A stretch of 64,000 nt of DNA from positions 1,328,001 through 1,392,000 of the forward strand of contig NC_013159.1 in assembly GCF_000023865.1 (NCBI RefSeq). Reading direction: 5' to 3'. This DNA comes from Saccharomonospora viridis DSM 43017 (GTDB lineage Bacteria; Actinomycetota; Actinomycetes; Mycobacteriales; Pseudonocardiaceae). Made by a program: the position numbers and the translations under genes. The notes under the pieces are model-generated. The model saw only the letters and a program-made list of their open reading frames with translations, made no database searches and was not told the DNA's origin. Positions 26,287 through 35,285 of this stretch are shown one piece after another (the stretch's first letter is position 1; the number at the start of each line of letters is the position of its first letter).

Positions 26287-26775
26287 ATGGCAATCCGTAA
26301 AGGGGCTGTCGTCGGTGCCATCGTGGTCGGCGCCGCGCTGGGTATCTCCGGCACAACCAACGCTTCGACCGGTGAGAACTGTGACACCGCGTCGTCGTGG
26401 ACGTCCTCCGGCAGCGAGTGCGCCGACTACAAGTTCTCCAGCAAGGACGAGGACTACGACAAGGGCCACGGCAAGGGCCACGACGACGACCACGGCAAGG
26501 GTGGCGACGACCACGGCAAGGGTGGCGACGACCACGGCAAGGGCCACGACGACGACTACGGCAAGGGCCACGACGACGACCACGGCAAGGGTGGCGACAA
26601 GGGCTACGACAAGGACCGTGGCAAGGGCCACGACAAGGAACACAAGCACTACCACAAGCACGAGCACAAGCACCACCACAAGCACGAGCACAAGCACCAC
26701 CACAAGCACCAGGTGCACAAGAAGCCGCACGGTGGTGTCGAGACCGGTGACGGCTCGCTGGCAGCTCTGCTCTGA
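26287..26775 (+). CDS. Secreted His/Asp/Lys-rich repeat protein
   Basis: A 162-residue exported protein. Residues 1-27 form a signal peptide ending in TNA-S. After a short Cys-containing part (C32, C45), residues about 57-110 are repeats built from D-D-H-G-K-G-G and G-H-D-D-D, and residues about 115-145 are repeats of H-K-H-E-H-K-H-H. The many histidines could bind Zn, Cu or Ni (inference). The C-terminus is PHGGVETGDGSLAALL, without LPXTG, membrane helix or basic tail. It is followed after 11 bases by a class F sortase gene, so it is a candidate sortase substrate or partner. A TTG at 26281 is an alternative start. Confidence 0.75.
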   Translation: MAIRKGAVVGAIVVGAALGISGTTNASTGENCDTASSWTSSGSECADYKFSSKDEDYDKGHGKGHDDDHGKGGDDHGKGGDDHGKGHDDDYGKGHDDDHGKGGDKGYDKDRGKGHDKEHKHYHKHEHKHHHKHEHKHHHKHQVHKKPHGGVETGDGSLAALL

Positions 26776-26786
26776 GACGACTCACC

Positions 26787-27428
26787 ATGCGTGACGCGAC
26801 GCTGCGCCGTCCCCGCCTGTCCGTTCGTCGGCTGGCGGGGCTGGCGGCGTTGGCCTTCCTCCTGATCACCGGTTGCAGCGGTCCACAAGACACGATCGCC
26901 GGACACGCCGAGGCCGTGGAGCAACAGACCGGTGTCAGTGTCGATGTCGATGAGCAGGCCACGCTGCCGGCTTCCCTGCCGATACGGTTGCGCATCCCCG
27001 ACATCGGGGTGGATACCGATGCTTTCGTCGGCCTCGGACTGGAGCCGGACAACACCATGGAGGTCCCCGAAGGCGCGGAAGTCGTGGGGTGGTACGAGGA
27101 ATCCCCGACTCCCGGTGAGCGTGGCCCGTCGGTCCTGGCCGCTCACGTCGACTGGCAGAACCAGAAAGGCGTCTTCTTCGATCTTCGCAATCTCGAAGCA
27201 GGCGCCAATGTGGTCGTGGACCGTGCCGACGGGACCACCGTGTTGTTCAAGGTCACCGAGGTCGAGCAGTATCCGAAGGACGAGTTCCCCACCGAGAGGG
27301 TCTACGGGGACACCGAGGGTGCGGAACTACGGTTGATCACGTGCGGCGGTTCCTTCAACCGCACCGTGCAGAGTTACCACGACAACGTCATCGCCTATGC
27401 CACGATGGTGGACGCTGCTGTGAGCTAG
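26787..27428 (+). CDS. Class F sortase, lipoprotein
   Basis: A 213-residue sortase. A basic N-terminus and hydrophobic stretch end in LITGCSG, a lipobox with C30-region lipidation expected, so the enzyme is anchored outside the membrane by lipid rather than by a helix. The catalytic set is H120 (LAAHVDW), C186 (LITCGGSFN) and R192. Length and the single soluble sortase domain match class F of actinobacteria, whose substrates are mostly unknown. It sits directly after the His-rich secreted gene and overlaps the convergent ABC ATPase gene by four bases. Confidence 0.85.
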   Translation: MRDATLRRPRLSVRRLAGLAALAFLLITGCSGPQDTIAGHAEAVEQQTGVSVDVDEQATLPASLPIRLRIPDIGVDTDAFVGLGLEPDNTMEVPEGAEVVGWYEESPTPGERGPSVLAAHVDWQNQKGVFFDLRNLEAGANVVVDRADGTTVLFKVTEVEQYPKDEFPTERVYGDTEGAELRLITCGGSFNRTVQSYHDNVIAYATMVDAAVS

Positions 27429-28441
27429 ACCGCTCCGACGCTGACGCGGTGTCGTTCCTCCGGGTAGTGGCAGGCCACGGGATGATCGGTGCCACGGTGG
27501 GCGAGCGTGGGCTCGTCCGCCCGGCACTGATCCGTTGCTTTCCAGCACCGGGTGTGGAAACGGCAGCCGCGAGGCGGATCGAGCGGTGAGGGCACGTCGC
27601 CGGACAACACGATCTCGCTGTCGACGTCCTCCTGCCAGTCCTCCACGCTCGGGGCCGCCGACAGCAACGCCCGTGTGTAGGGATGGGCGGGATGTTCGTA
27701 GATCTGCTCGGTCTCCCCGGTCTCCACGATCGTGCCGAGGTGCATGACGGCGACCCGATCGGCGATGTGCCGCACCACTCCGAGGTCGTGTGTGATGAAC
27801 AGGTACGCGACCCCCAGCTCGTCCTGCAACTGTTTGAGCAGAGCGAGGATCTGAGCCTGGATCGACACGTCGAGGGCCGAGACCGCCTCGTCGCAGACGA
27901 TGAGTCGAGGACGCACCGACAACGCTCTGGCGATGGAGATACGCTGCCGTTGTCCCCCCGAGAACTGATGCGGATAGCGGTTCGCGTGGCTCGGGTTGAG
28001 GCCGACGCGTTCCAGGAGCGTGGCCACCTCGGCGTCCCAGTCGTCGCGTTCGACGATGCCGGGATGGATCTGCCACGCCTCACTGAGCAGCTCGTACACC
28101 GTCATCGTCGGGTTCAACGACGCATACGGGTCCTGGAACACCAACTGCACTTGGCGCCGTAGGTTCTTGCGTTCGGAGCGGGACAGCTCTCGAACGTCAC
28201 GGCCGTCGAAGCGCACCTGCCCGGACAACGGTTCCAACAGGCCGACGACTGATCGGGCCACTGTGGACTTACCGCAGCCCGATTCGCCCACCAGGCACAC
28301 CGTCTCCCCGGCGTGTACCGACAAGGACACCCCGGCCACGGCGTGTACGTCCCGTCGCCGCCCCAACAGGCCCTGCCGTGACCGGTACCCGGCCACCAGA
28401 TCGACGAGCTCAAGCACGGGTGTTTCCGACGGCTTCGCCAT
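27425..28441 (-). CDS. Oligopeptide ABC transporter ATPase (OppF/DppF type)
   Basis: A 338-residue ABC ATPase. Walker A GESGCGKSTVARSVVG, Q-loop LVFQDPYASLNP, signature FSGGQRQRISIARAL, Walker B RLIVCDEAVSALD and the H-loop THDLGVV are intact. The C-terminal cysteine-containing extension GCRFHTRCWKATDQC is typical of oligopeptide-transporter ATPases. It is the last gene of an eight-gene minus-strand operon and overlaps the OppD-type partner by 32 bases; the two should pair as a heterodimer that powers import. Confidence 0.9.
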   Translation of the reverse strand: MAKPSETPVLELVDLVAGYRSRQGLLGRRRDVHAVAGVSLSVHAGETVCLVGESGCGKSTVARSVVGLLEPLSGQVRFDGRDVRELSRSERKNLRRQVQLVFQDPYASLNPTMTVYELLSEAWQIHPGIVERDDWDAEVATLLERVGLNPSHANRYPHQFSGGQRQRISIARALSVRPRLIVCDEAVSALDVSIQAQILALLKQLQDELGVAYLFITHDLGVVRHIADRVAVMHLGTIVETGETEQIYEHPAHPYTRALLSAAPSVEDWQEDVDSEIVLSGDVPSPLDPPRGCRFHTRCWKATDQCRADEPTLAHRGTDHPVACHYPEERHRVSVGAV

Positions 28442-29399
28442 GAGTGAGCACCTCCTCCGCGAAATGACACGCACTGGTCCTGCCCGGTGCGACGATGCGC
28501 AGCTCGGGTTCGTCCGTTCGACAGCGTTCGCGGGCGAACGGACACCGCGGATGGAACGCGCATCCGCTCGGCATCGCCGTGATGTCCGGCGGATAGCCGT
28601 CGATCGGTTGGATCTGGCGTCCGGTGTCACGAGCCGAGGGACTCGCCGCCAGCAGGCCTTTCGTGTACGGGTGGCTGGGATTCGAGTACAACTCGGCCAC
28701 GGTGCCCGATTCCACGGCCTTACCCGCGTACATCACCACCACCCGCTGCGCGGTGCGGGCCACCACGCCGAGGTCGTGACTGATGATGATCATCGAGAGG
28801 CCGGCTTCCTGCCGCTTCCGCAACAGCCGCAGGATCTGTGCCTGCACCGTCACGTCCAACGCGGTGGTGGGTTCGTCGGCGATGAGCAGCCGGGGCTCCA
28901 ACGCCAGTGCCATCGCGATCATCACCCGTTGTCGCATCCCGCCGGAGAACTCGTGTGGATAGTTCTCGGCCCGGCGGGCCGCGTCGGGGATGCCGACCTC
29001 GGTCATCGCCTCGATCGCCCGCCGCCGGGCCTCCTCCCGGCGGGCCCCACGGCGGCGGCGGAACATCTCCGCGATCTGGTAGCCCACGGTCAGCGACGGA
29101 TTCAACGCGCTGAGCGGGTCTTGGAAGATGATGGCGAGTTCCTCACCGCGGAGTTTCCGTAACTCGTCGTCGCCGAGGCTCAGCAGCTCACGGCCGTCCC
29201 AGCGGATGCTGCCCGAAACGACGCGTGCCTGTGGTGGCAGCAGACCGAGTATCGCCAGTGAGCTGAGACTCTTACCGCTGCCGGATTCGCCCACGATCGC
29301 GAGGGTCTGTCCTTGTTCCAGGCTGAAGGACACCCCCCGTACCGCATGTGTTTGTCCGAACGCGACGGACAGGTCGGACACTTCCAGAAGCTTGCTCAT
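28410..29399 (-). CDS. Oligopeptide ABC transporter ATPase (OppD/DppD type)
   Basis: A 329-residue ABC ATPase with Walker [18 protein letters not shown]-loop [12 protein letters not shown], signature [15 protein letters not shown], Walker [13 protein letters not shown], and the C-terminal [15 protein letters not shown] extension. The ATG overlaps the stop of the permease gene. It energises uptake by the two permeases encoded upstream. Confidence 0.9.
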   Translation of the reverse strand: MSKLLEVSDLSVAFGQTHAVRGVSFSLEQGQTLAIVGESGSGKSLSSLAILGLLPPQARVVSGSIRWDGRELLSLGDDELRKLRGEELAIIFQDPLSALNPSLTVGYQIAEMFRRRRGARREEARRRAIEAMTEVGIPDAARRAENYPHEFSGGMRQRVMIAMALALEPRLLIADEPTTALDVTVQAQILRLLRKRQEAGLSMIIISHDLGVVARTAQRVVVMYAGKAVESGTVAELYSNPSHPYTKGLLAASPSARDTGRQIQPIDGYPPDITAMPSGCAFHPRCPFARERCRTDEPELRIVAPGRTSACHFAEEVLTHGEAVGNTRA

Positions 29400-30277
29400 C
29401 GGACCACCGCCGTCGTCTCCCGAACCTTGCGGGCCCGGCGAAGCCTCCTGGACTGCGGAGTCTTCGTCGGGTCGCTGTCATCGCGTACCGCGTCGCCGAG
29501 GATGCCCACGCAGATCACCACCAGGGTCAGGGCGATGCCCGGCACCGCGGCGATCCACCACGCGGAGCTGAGGTAGTCCCGACCGTTGGCGATGGTCGAA
29601 CCCCAGGACGCCTGGTCGATGGGAACACCGAGACCGAGGAACGACAGAGCCGCCTCGGCGACCATGGTCAGCCCCACCTGCATCGTCGCGGCCACCAGCA
29701 ACGGCTGCACACACGACGGGAGGATGTAGCGGGTCATGATGCGCAGGTCGCTGGCGCCCAGTACCCGTGCCGAGTCGACGAACTCCCTGTTGCGTGCCGC
29801 CAGCGCCGATCCACGCACCACCCTCGCGAAGATCACCCACCTGGTCACGGCCAGCGCGATGACGACGTTCAGCAGGCTGGGCCCCAGTACCCCGGCCAAC
29901 AGGATCGCCAGCAGGATGCTGGGGAAGGCCAGCTGGATGTCACCGATGCGGGAGATGATCGAGTCGATCCAGCCGCCGTAGTACCCGGCGAGCAGACCCA
30001 GCACCAGTCCGACCAAGCCGCCCACGACCACCACCGTGATCGCCACGAGCAGTGAGATCCGGGCGCCGGCGACGAACTGGGCGAACACGTCCCTGCCGTT
30101 CTGATCGGTACCCAGCAGCGCGACGCTGCCGTCGGAGAGCGTGCTGCCCGGCGGCAGCAGACGATCGATGACGCGGGTGCTGACGCTGTCGTACGGCACG
30201 ACGAGCGGCCCGAACACCGCGAGCAGCGCGAAGAGGAGCAGCACTCCACCCGCGATCTTGGCGGCCATGGACCTCAT
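29396..30277 (-). CDS. ABC transporter permease (DppC type)
   Basis: A 293-residue inner-membrane permease with one N-terminal helix and about five more. The coupling motif facing the ATPases is GASDLRIMTRYILPSCVQPLLV, and the LGTDQNGRDVF block after the first helix is typical of DppC/OppC. The ATG at 30277 overlaps the stop of the DppB-type gene. Together the two permeases form the import channel for peptides, opines or small glycosides. Confidence 0.9.
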   Translation of the reverse strand: MRSMAAKIAGGVLLLFALLAVFGPLVVPYDSVSTRVIDRLLPPGSTLSDGSVALLGTDQNGRDVFAQFVAGARISLLVAITVVVVGGLVGLVLGLLAGYYGGWIDSIISRIGDIQLAFPSILLAILLAGVLGPSLLNVVIALAVTRWVIFARVVRGSALAARNREFVDSARVLGASDLRIMTRYILPSCVQPLLVAATMQVGLTMVAEAALSFLGLGVPIDQASWGSTIANGRDYLSSAWWIAAVPGIALTLVVICVGILGDAVRDDSDPTKTPQSRRLRRARKVRETTAVVR

Positions 30278-31200
30278 ACGGTCTCCAAGGTGATTCTCGG
30301 ATCGAGGTAGAAGTACAGGACGTCCACCAGCAGGTTCAGGAGGATGTAGAACACCGCGATGAGCACGATCGCCGCTTCGGCCACGGCGTAGTCGCGGTGG
30401 ATGATCGAGTCGATCATCAGCGTGCCGATGCCCGGCCACGCGAACACCTGCTCGATGATCACAGCGTCGGCGATGAAGTTACCCAGTACCAGGCCGAGTA
30501 CGGTGACCACCGGCGTCAGCGTGTTCCGTAATACGTGAACGTTGAAGACGACCCGCTCCGAAAGGCCTTTGGACCGCGCGGTGCGGACGTACTCCTTGCC
30601 CAGTTCCTCCAACGTGCCGTTGCGCACCAACCGTGCGAGCCAACCCAGAAACGGCAGGGCCAGAGTGAACGCGGGCAGGATCACCGAGGCCGGGGTGCCG
30701 TTCGCGGTGCCCGGGAGGACGCCCAAGATCCGGGCGAAGATGAGCACCAGCATGAGGCCGACCCAGAACGACGGCAGCGCCTGGCCCGCCAATGACAGGT
30801 AGGAGACGAGTCGGTCGACGAGTTTGCCCTCGTGCCGCGCGGCGTAGACACCGAGCGGGAAACCGAGCAGCAGGGTGAACAGCAGTGCGTATCCGGCGAG
30901 TGTCACGGTGGCGGGCAGTCGGTCCAGGACGTTGCCCAGCGCATCACCGCCGAGTCGCCAGGATTCACCGAAGTCGAGCGTCACCACTTCGCCGAGGTGA
31001 CGCACGTACTGCTGCCACAGCGGGTCGTCGAGTCCCAGCTGTTGCCGTGCCGCGGCGAGTTCTTCCTCGGTGGCCTGGCTGCCCAACATGAGTGCTGCCG
31101 GGTCACCCGGGATGACGCGGAGCACCAAGAACACGATGGTGATCGCGCCGAAGATGAGAAACACCGACTGCCCTAGTCGGCGTGCGATGTAGGTGATCAC
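30274..31200 (-). CDS. ABC transporter permease (DppB type)
   Basis: A 308-residue permease. MITYIARRLGQSVFLIFGAITIVFLVLRVIPGDPA at the N-terminus is the DppB/OppB hallmark, followed by a periplasm-side loop and five further helices; the coupling loop is EYVRTARSKGLSERVVFNVHVLRNTL. It overlaps the lacI-family regulator gene by four bases, so regulator and transporter are co-translated. Confidence 0.9.
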   Translation of the reverse strand: MITYIARRLGQSVFLIFGAITIVFLVLRVIPGDPAALMLGSQATEEELAAARQQLGLDDPLWQQYVRHLGEVVTLDFGESWRLGGDALGNVLDRLPATVTLAGYALLFTLLLGFPLGVYAARHEGKLVDRLVSYLSLAGQALPSFWVGLMLVLIFARILGVLPGTANGTPASVILPAFTLALPFLGWLARLVRNGTLEELGKEYVRTARSKGLSERVVFNVHVLRNTLTPVVTVLGLVLGNFIADAVIIEQVFAWPGIGTLMIDSIIHRDYAVAEAAIVLIAVFYILLNLLVDVLYFYLDPRITLETV

Positions 31201-32276
31201 GTCGTTGTGTCCTCGCTAGTGCTTGCTCTGACGGTGGCGCGGCTGGAAGCGCGCACGGCCAGTTCGCACCTTTCGTGGCGCTTCTCAGCCTGGTGGTCGG
31301 TGCCGCCCTGGATGCGTTTGAGCAGCACGTCGACAGCGGTGGTGCCGATCTCGGCCACCGGCAGCCGCACTGTGGTGAGCGCGGGGGTGAGGTAGGCGGC
31401 GAACGGATGGTCACCGAAGCCGCCGACCAGTACGTCCTCCCCGACGCGAAGGCCGGCTTCACTCAACGCCCGGTAGACACCGAGCGCGAAGTAGTCGTTG
31501 CCGACCATGATCGCGTCTGGGAGGTCGCCACCGGCGACGATGTCCTGCGCCAACCGGTAGGCGTCGGCGGGCTCCCACGGCAGAGCCTGGGATTCCCTGC
31601 GTCGAGTAGGAACTGACAGCACCGGGTCCCGGCTGGGCTCGATGCCCGCCTCGGCCAGGGCCCGGCGGAAGCCGGCCGTGCGCTGTTCGACGGGGGAGAT
31701 CGGTAGATCCTCCTCCATCAGGCACAACGACTTCGCTCCACCCTCGATGAGGTGGCGGGTGGCCTCGTAGGCGCCGTGTTCGTAGTCGACGCCCACGAAG
31801 TCCAAGGCGAGGTCCGGGAAGTCACGGTTGAGGAGAACCAGCGGGACACCGGACTCATTGAGGCGTTCCCAGTGCTGGCCGTCGCTTTGCACGGGCACGA
31901 CGAGTGCGCCGTCGACCCCCCAGCGCAGAAGTGCCTCCGCCGCACGCTGGTCGGCCTCCGGGCTCTCCTCGGTGACGAGCAGCATCAGGGAGTAGCCACA
32001 GGCGCGCCCCCGCTGTTCGACGGTGCTGATCAACTGGGAGTAGAACGGGTTCGACGGGTTGGTGATCACCAGGCCGAGCGTCATCGCCGACCCGAGCACC
32101 AAGGACCGCGCCATCGAGTTGGGCACGTATCCCAGACGCTGGGCCTCGGCCTTGATCCGAGCCCGCGTGTCCTCACCGACGCTGTCCTTGTCGGCCAGCG
32201 CGCGTGACACCGTGTTCACGGACACACCAAGCGAGGCCGCGATGTCCTTCAGCGTCACACGTCGTGACCCGCCCAT
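31197..32276 (-). CDS. LacI-family transcriptional regulator
   Basis: A 359-residue LacI/GalR regulator. The helix-turn-helix and hinge are VTLKDIAASLGVSVNTVSRALADKD ... YVPNSMARSLVLG (residues 7-63), followed by a periplasmic-binding-like sensor domain. It lies in the middle of the transporter operon, between the solute-binding protein and the permeases. It probably binds the GTTAACGTTC/TGAACGTTCA operators at 35164-35307 and represses this operon until its ligand, likely the imported compound, is present. A sugar-type sensor controlling a peptide-type importer suggests a glycoside or glycosylated substrate. Confidence 0.88.
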   Translation of the reverse strand: MGGSRRVTLKDIAASLGVSVNTVSRALADKDSVGEDTRARIKAEAQRLGYVPNSMARSLVLGSAMTLGLVITNPSNPFYSQLISTVEQRGRACGYSLMLLVTEESPEADQRAAEALLRWGVDGALVVPVQSDGQHWERLNESGVPLVLLNRDFPDLALDFVGVDYEHGAYEATRHLIEGGAKSLCLMEEDLPISPVEQRTAGFRRALAEAGIEPSRDPVLSVPTRRRESQALPWEPADAYRLAQDIVAGGDLPDAIMVGNDYFALGVYRALSEAGLRVGEDVLVGGFGDHPFAAYLTPALTTVRLPVAEIGTTAVDVLLKRIQGGTDHQAEKRHERCELAVRASSRATVRASTSEDTTT

Positions 32277-32286
32277 GCACTCTCCC

Positions 32287-33801
32287 TCAGTCTTCGAGCG
32301 TCACATCGCGCAGATCCGGCTGATTGCTCGCAACGGGTTCGAAACCCTTCACCGTGCTGCGCATGCCGTAGGTGCTGATCAATGTGGCCGGGAAGATCCC
32401 GACCGCGTCGTTCCAGATAATCTCGCACGCCTTGGCATACAGTTCGCGACGCTTCTGTTGGTCTGAGTCCGAGTGCGCCTGGCGGAGGATCGAATCCAGT
32501 TCGGGATTGGCGTATCCCATCCGGTCGGCCGACGAGTCGTACAGCCTGCCCAGGGTGAAGTCCGCGTCCCCGGTGGTGACCGTGTTGATCTGCAGCTCCA
32601 TGTCGAACTCCTTGGCGTTGAGTCGACGGAGCCATTCGGCCTTCTCCACGTTGTGCGGTTCCACCGTGATGCCGATCTTGGCCCAGTCGGAGATCATCGT
32701 CTGGGCCAGTCCGTCGGCGAGCGGACCCGTGTCGCTGAACCACATCAGGGAGGTGCGGAACCCGTCGCCCAGTCCGGCCTCGGCCAATTCCCGCTTCGCC
32801 GCTTCGGGGTCGTAGGGGTAGGGCTCCTGCGGGGCGTGGCCGAACACCGTCGACGGAATGGGTGCCGTCATCTGTTCGGCACCCTCCCGGAACAAGTTCT
32901 CCACGATCGTGGAGATGTCCACGGCCTTCCACATCGCCCTGCGCACGCGTGGATCGGTGAACGGTTCGCGTCCACAGTTGAACCACATGAAGTAGTACGC
33001 GTAGCTGGGTACGGTCTCCAACGTGATGTCGTCGGTGCCTTCCAGTTCCTGGATCTGGTCCGACGGCACCGGCCACAACACGCTCAACTCGCCCGTGCGC
33101 AGGGCCGTGATCTGGCTGGACGTCTCCGGGATGTACGGCAGTGTCACCGTGTTCAGCTTCGGCCGGCCGTTCCAGTAGTCCGTCGCCGACAGTTCGAGGA
33201 CGGAGGACGGCGTGAACGACTCGACCTTGAACGGACCGCTGCCGATGGGTTTGCGGAAGAAGCCCTCGTCGTTCATCTTGTCCGCGGGCAGGATGAACAA
33301 CAGGGTGAGGTTCACCGGCATGGTGCCCAGCGGCGTATCGGTGATGATCCGCACCGTGTGGTCGTCGGGCACCTCCACGTCGGTGACCGACGACCACAGC
33401 GCCGACTGCGCGGTGCCCGCATCCCGCACCCGTTCCAGTGACGCCTTGACGTCGGAGGCGGTCAACGGACTTCCATCGTGGAAGGTCACGTCGTCACGCA
33501 ACGTCAGGACCCACGTGTTCGGGTCGGTTTGCTCCCACGACGTCGCGACGCTGGGTACCAGCTCGTCGCCGCGACGCTGGAGTGGCGTGTCGTAGATCAG
33601 CCTGCCGGCCAGCAGCGTGCTCTCGTCGACGCTGCTCGGTCCGTGCGGATCGAGGTCGTTGATGGGCTGGTTGAACGCCGCCCGCAACCCCTTTTCCGCG
33701 GCGTGTTGGCTGCCGCCGAAACTGCATGACGCCAGATAGGCGGCGGCGAGGCTCATACTGCTGATCTTGAGGAAGCTACGCCGGGTGTGCGCAGTCGCCA
33801 T
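32287..33801 (-). CDS. Solute-binding lipoprotein (SBP family 5)
   Basis: A 504-residue extracellular binding protein for the adjacent ABC importer. The N-terminus has a twin-arginine RRSFLK, a hydrophobic stretch and the lipobox LASC, so it is a Tat-exported lipoprotein. The family 5 core includes LIYDTPLQRRGDELVPSVATSWEQ and DVTFHDGSPLTASDVKASLERV. Family 5 proteins bind oligopeptides, opines, nickel or oligosaccharides; the ligand cannot be read. The ATG at 33801 has GGAG six bases upstream; an in-frame TTG at 33813 is less likely. Confidence 0.9.
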   Translation of the reverse strand: MATAHTRRSFLKISSMSLAAAYLASCSFGGSQHAAEKGLRAAFNQPINDLDPHGPSSVDESTLLAGRLIYDTPLQRRGDELVPSVATSWEQTDPNTWVLTLRDDVTFHDGSPLTASDVKASLERVRDAGTAQSALWSSVTDVEVPDDHTVRIITDTPLGTMPVNLTLLFILPADKMNDEGFFRKPIGSGPFKVESFTPSSVLELSATDYWNGRPKLNTVTLPYIPETSSQITALRTGELSVLWPVPSDQIQELEGTDDITLETVPSYAYYFMWFNCGREPFTDPRVRRAMWKAVDISTIVENLFREGAEQMTAPIPSTVFGHAPQEPYPYDPEAAKRELAEAGLGDGFRTSLMWFSDTGPLADGLAQTMISDWAKIGITVEPHNVEKAEWLRRLNAKEFDMELQINTVTTGDADFTLGRLYDSSADRMGYANPELDSILRQAHSDSDQQKRRELYAKACEIIWNDAVGIFPATLISTYGMRSTVKGFEPVASNQPDLRDVTLED

Positions 33802-33816
33802 GAGTGTCTCCAATGC

Positions 33817-34149
33817 TCATTCTTTGAGCGTGAGGTAGATCAAGACCTTGGCCGATCCCTCTTCCCCCGTCACGGACCCCTTGATTCGCAGCCACTGCCC
33901 GAACTCCCGCACCGGCCACGAGATCAGGCCTTCGCCGTCGGCGACCTGTGCCGGAACGTCCGCGTCACACCAGTGCAGGCCGTCGGGCGAGATCTGGGTG
34001 GTGAAGACGAGCTTGGTGCCGGGACGGGCATCGAGTACCCGGACGAACCAGCGTGCTTCGCTCGCCCAACCCGCCTCGTACGGTTCGGTGGCGAAATCTC
34101 CTTCCAGGACCCGGTAGCGCTCGAGAACCGCTGTCTGGGACTGTCGCAT
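33817..34149 (-). CDS. Uncharacterised beta-rich protein in transporter operon
   Basis: A 110-residue soluble protein without signal peptide. Alternating hydrophobic strands and Trp residues (WFVRVLDARPGTKLVFTTQISPDGLHWCD, GQWLRIKGSV) suggest a small beta-sandwich. I do not recognise the family. It lies seven bases after the preceding unknown gene and 15 before the solute-binding protein gene. The operon context suggests binding or processing of the imported compound (inference). Confidence 0.6.
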   Translation of the reverse strand: MRQSQTAVLERYRVLEGDFATEPYEAGWASEARWFVRVLDARPGTKLVFTTQISPDGLHWCDADVPAQVADGEGLISWPVREFGQWLRIKGSVTGEEGSAKVLIYLTLKE

Positions 34150-34155
34150 TCAGAC

Positions 34156-35121
34156 CTACCAATCCGTCGAAATCAGAACCGAGTCCAGGAACAGGAAGTT
34201 CCGGACGTTGGTGTGGGTGCGGACGCTGACGTAGAAGTTGAGCAGGTTGCCGAGGGAGTCGTAGCGTTCCTCGTACACGGGAACGGGCACGTCGCGCATG
34301 TCGTAGACCTGGTCGTTGACCTGCAGTTCCACGTTGCGCTGCGCCTCGGTGTCGATCTGCCAGCGCAGGTAGTGCCAGTTGACCTTGGTGGGCACCTCGT
34401 TGTAGCAGAACGACTGCGGTTCGGTGAACTCGCGCCAGTCCTCGGGGTTCGGTGCGGTGAAGTCGGCGTAGGGAGGGAGTTTCACCTTGCCCTCCAGGTG
34501 TTCCCGTGGTGTCGGCTCCGGCACCACCGGGTACATCCAGCGCCGTGTGAACTGGTTGTTCAAGTCTGTGTTCTGGTAGCGGACCACGTTGTGGTACCGG
34601 ACGCCGTCCCTGTCACAGATGTCCGTGGCCACGGTGAAGGCGCCGAACTGTTGTTCCGACGGGTGGATGTTGGCGTCCCACTTGCCCGCGCCCGCCTGTT
34701 TCCAGGCCTGGTTCTCCTCCGACGCGGCCTCCGTTTTGTAGGTGAAGTACGTCTCGAACTGGACGAGGCCCTTCTTGGCCATGGTCAGCCTGCGGATCGC
34801 GACGCCCGTGTGTCCGGCGATGGGGCGGGTGGCCACCTTCAGCGCGTAGGTGCCGGTCATGGCCCCGTGCGTTCCCACGTCGAAGAACGTGCAGGAACTG
34901 AGCTGCGGAGGGCGGAAGTCCTTCATGTGGACGTCGACGGTGTCGAGGTCGCCCTTGCCGTCGTGGTTGCCGATCAGTTCCGTCCAGCCGTGGGTGCCGG
35001 AGTTGAACTGGTCGAAGACCAGGATCCGGGGCAGTGGGTTGTAGCGGGACAACGCCGGGTCGGCGTCGAGCATGGCCCGCCGCAACTGAGCGGACAGGTC
35101 GGTCTCGGTGGAGTAACTCAA
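34156..35121 (-). CDS. Uncharacterised 321-residue protein, first gene of ABC operon
   Basis: A 321-residue protein with no signal peptide or membrane segment, rich in aromatic residues and predicted beta strands (GVAIRRLTMAKKGLVQFETYFTYKTE, KVNWHYLRWQIDTEAQRNVELQVNDQVYD, DSVLISTDW). The pattern resembles a concanavalin-like jelly roll, which in other proteins binds or cuts glycans; no catalytic pair is evident. It may be the DUF6772 family, from memory and unsure. It starts at TTG 35121, with AGGAG nine bases upstream, and is the first gene behind the LacI-type promoter, so it is the most highly exposed product of this regulon. Confidence 0.65.
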   Translation of the reverse strand: MSYSTETDLSAQLRRAMLDADPALSRYNPLPRILVFDQFNSGTHGWTELIGNHDGKGDLDTVDVHMKDFRPPQLSSCTFFDVGTHGAMTGTYALKVATRPIAGHTGVAIRRLTMAKKGLVQFETYFTYKTEAASEENQAWKQAGAGKWDANIHPSEQQFGAFTVATDICDRDGVRYHNVVRYQNTDLNNQFTRRWMYPVVPEPTPREHLEGKVKLPPYADFTAPNPEDWREFTEPQSFCYNEVPTKVNWHYLRWQIDTEAQRNVELQVNDQVYDMRDVPVPVYEERYDSLGNLLNFYVSVRTHTNVRNFLFLDSVLISTDW

Positions 35122-35163
35122 GGCTTTCAGCTCCTGAGAACAGAGCGGAACTCAGCGTGAGGA

Positions 35164-35186
35164 TGAACGTTCACGTGAGCGCTAAC
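35164..35186 (-). promoter_or_regulatory. LacI-type operator pair, promoter-proximal
   Basis: TGAACGTTCA (35164-35173), a perfect palindrome, is followed by GTGAGCGCTAAC (35175-35186), a near-perfect dyad centred on AGCGCT. Both have the CG-centred form typical of LacI-family operators. They lie just downstream of the predicted transcription start of the ABC operon, where binding would block elongation or clearance. Confidence 0.7.
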
Positions 35187-35203
35187 TGGATTGCTTGGAG
35201 GGA

Positions 35204-35232
35204 AAGTTAACCCCCTCGTGTTGCGGAGTCAA
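35204..35232 (-). promoter_or_regulatory. Housekeeping promoter of the ABC operon
   Basis: On the minus strand, TTGACT (35232-35227), 17 bases, then TAACTT (35209-35204): a good vegetative promoter. The start would be near 35197, leaving a leader of about 75 bases before the TTG start codon. It is flanked by LacI-type operators on both sides. Confidence 0.65.
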
Positions 35233-35285
35233 CGGCTTTGCGTAACAAAAATCGATGCTTGACGTCCCTCGATCGGGCATTTAGC

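Noticed and set aside
26740-26775. LPXTG-type sorting signal at the end of the His-rich protein
   Set aside because: There is a T-G but no LPxTG/LAxTG box, no hydrophobic helix and no basic tail; kept only as a possible non-classical signal.
26150-27058. Cys/Arg-rich and Val/Leu-rich open frames opposite the His-rich protein
   Set aside because: Low-complexity complements of the Asp/His/Lys repeats; no start signals, and the plus-strand gene has signal peptide and ribosome site.
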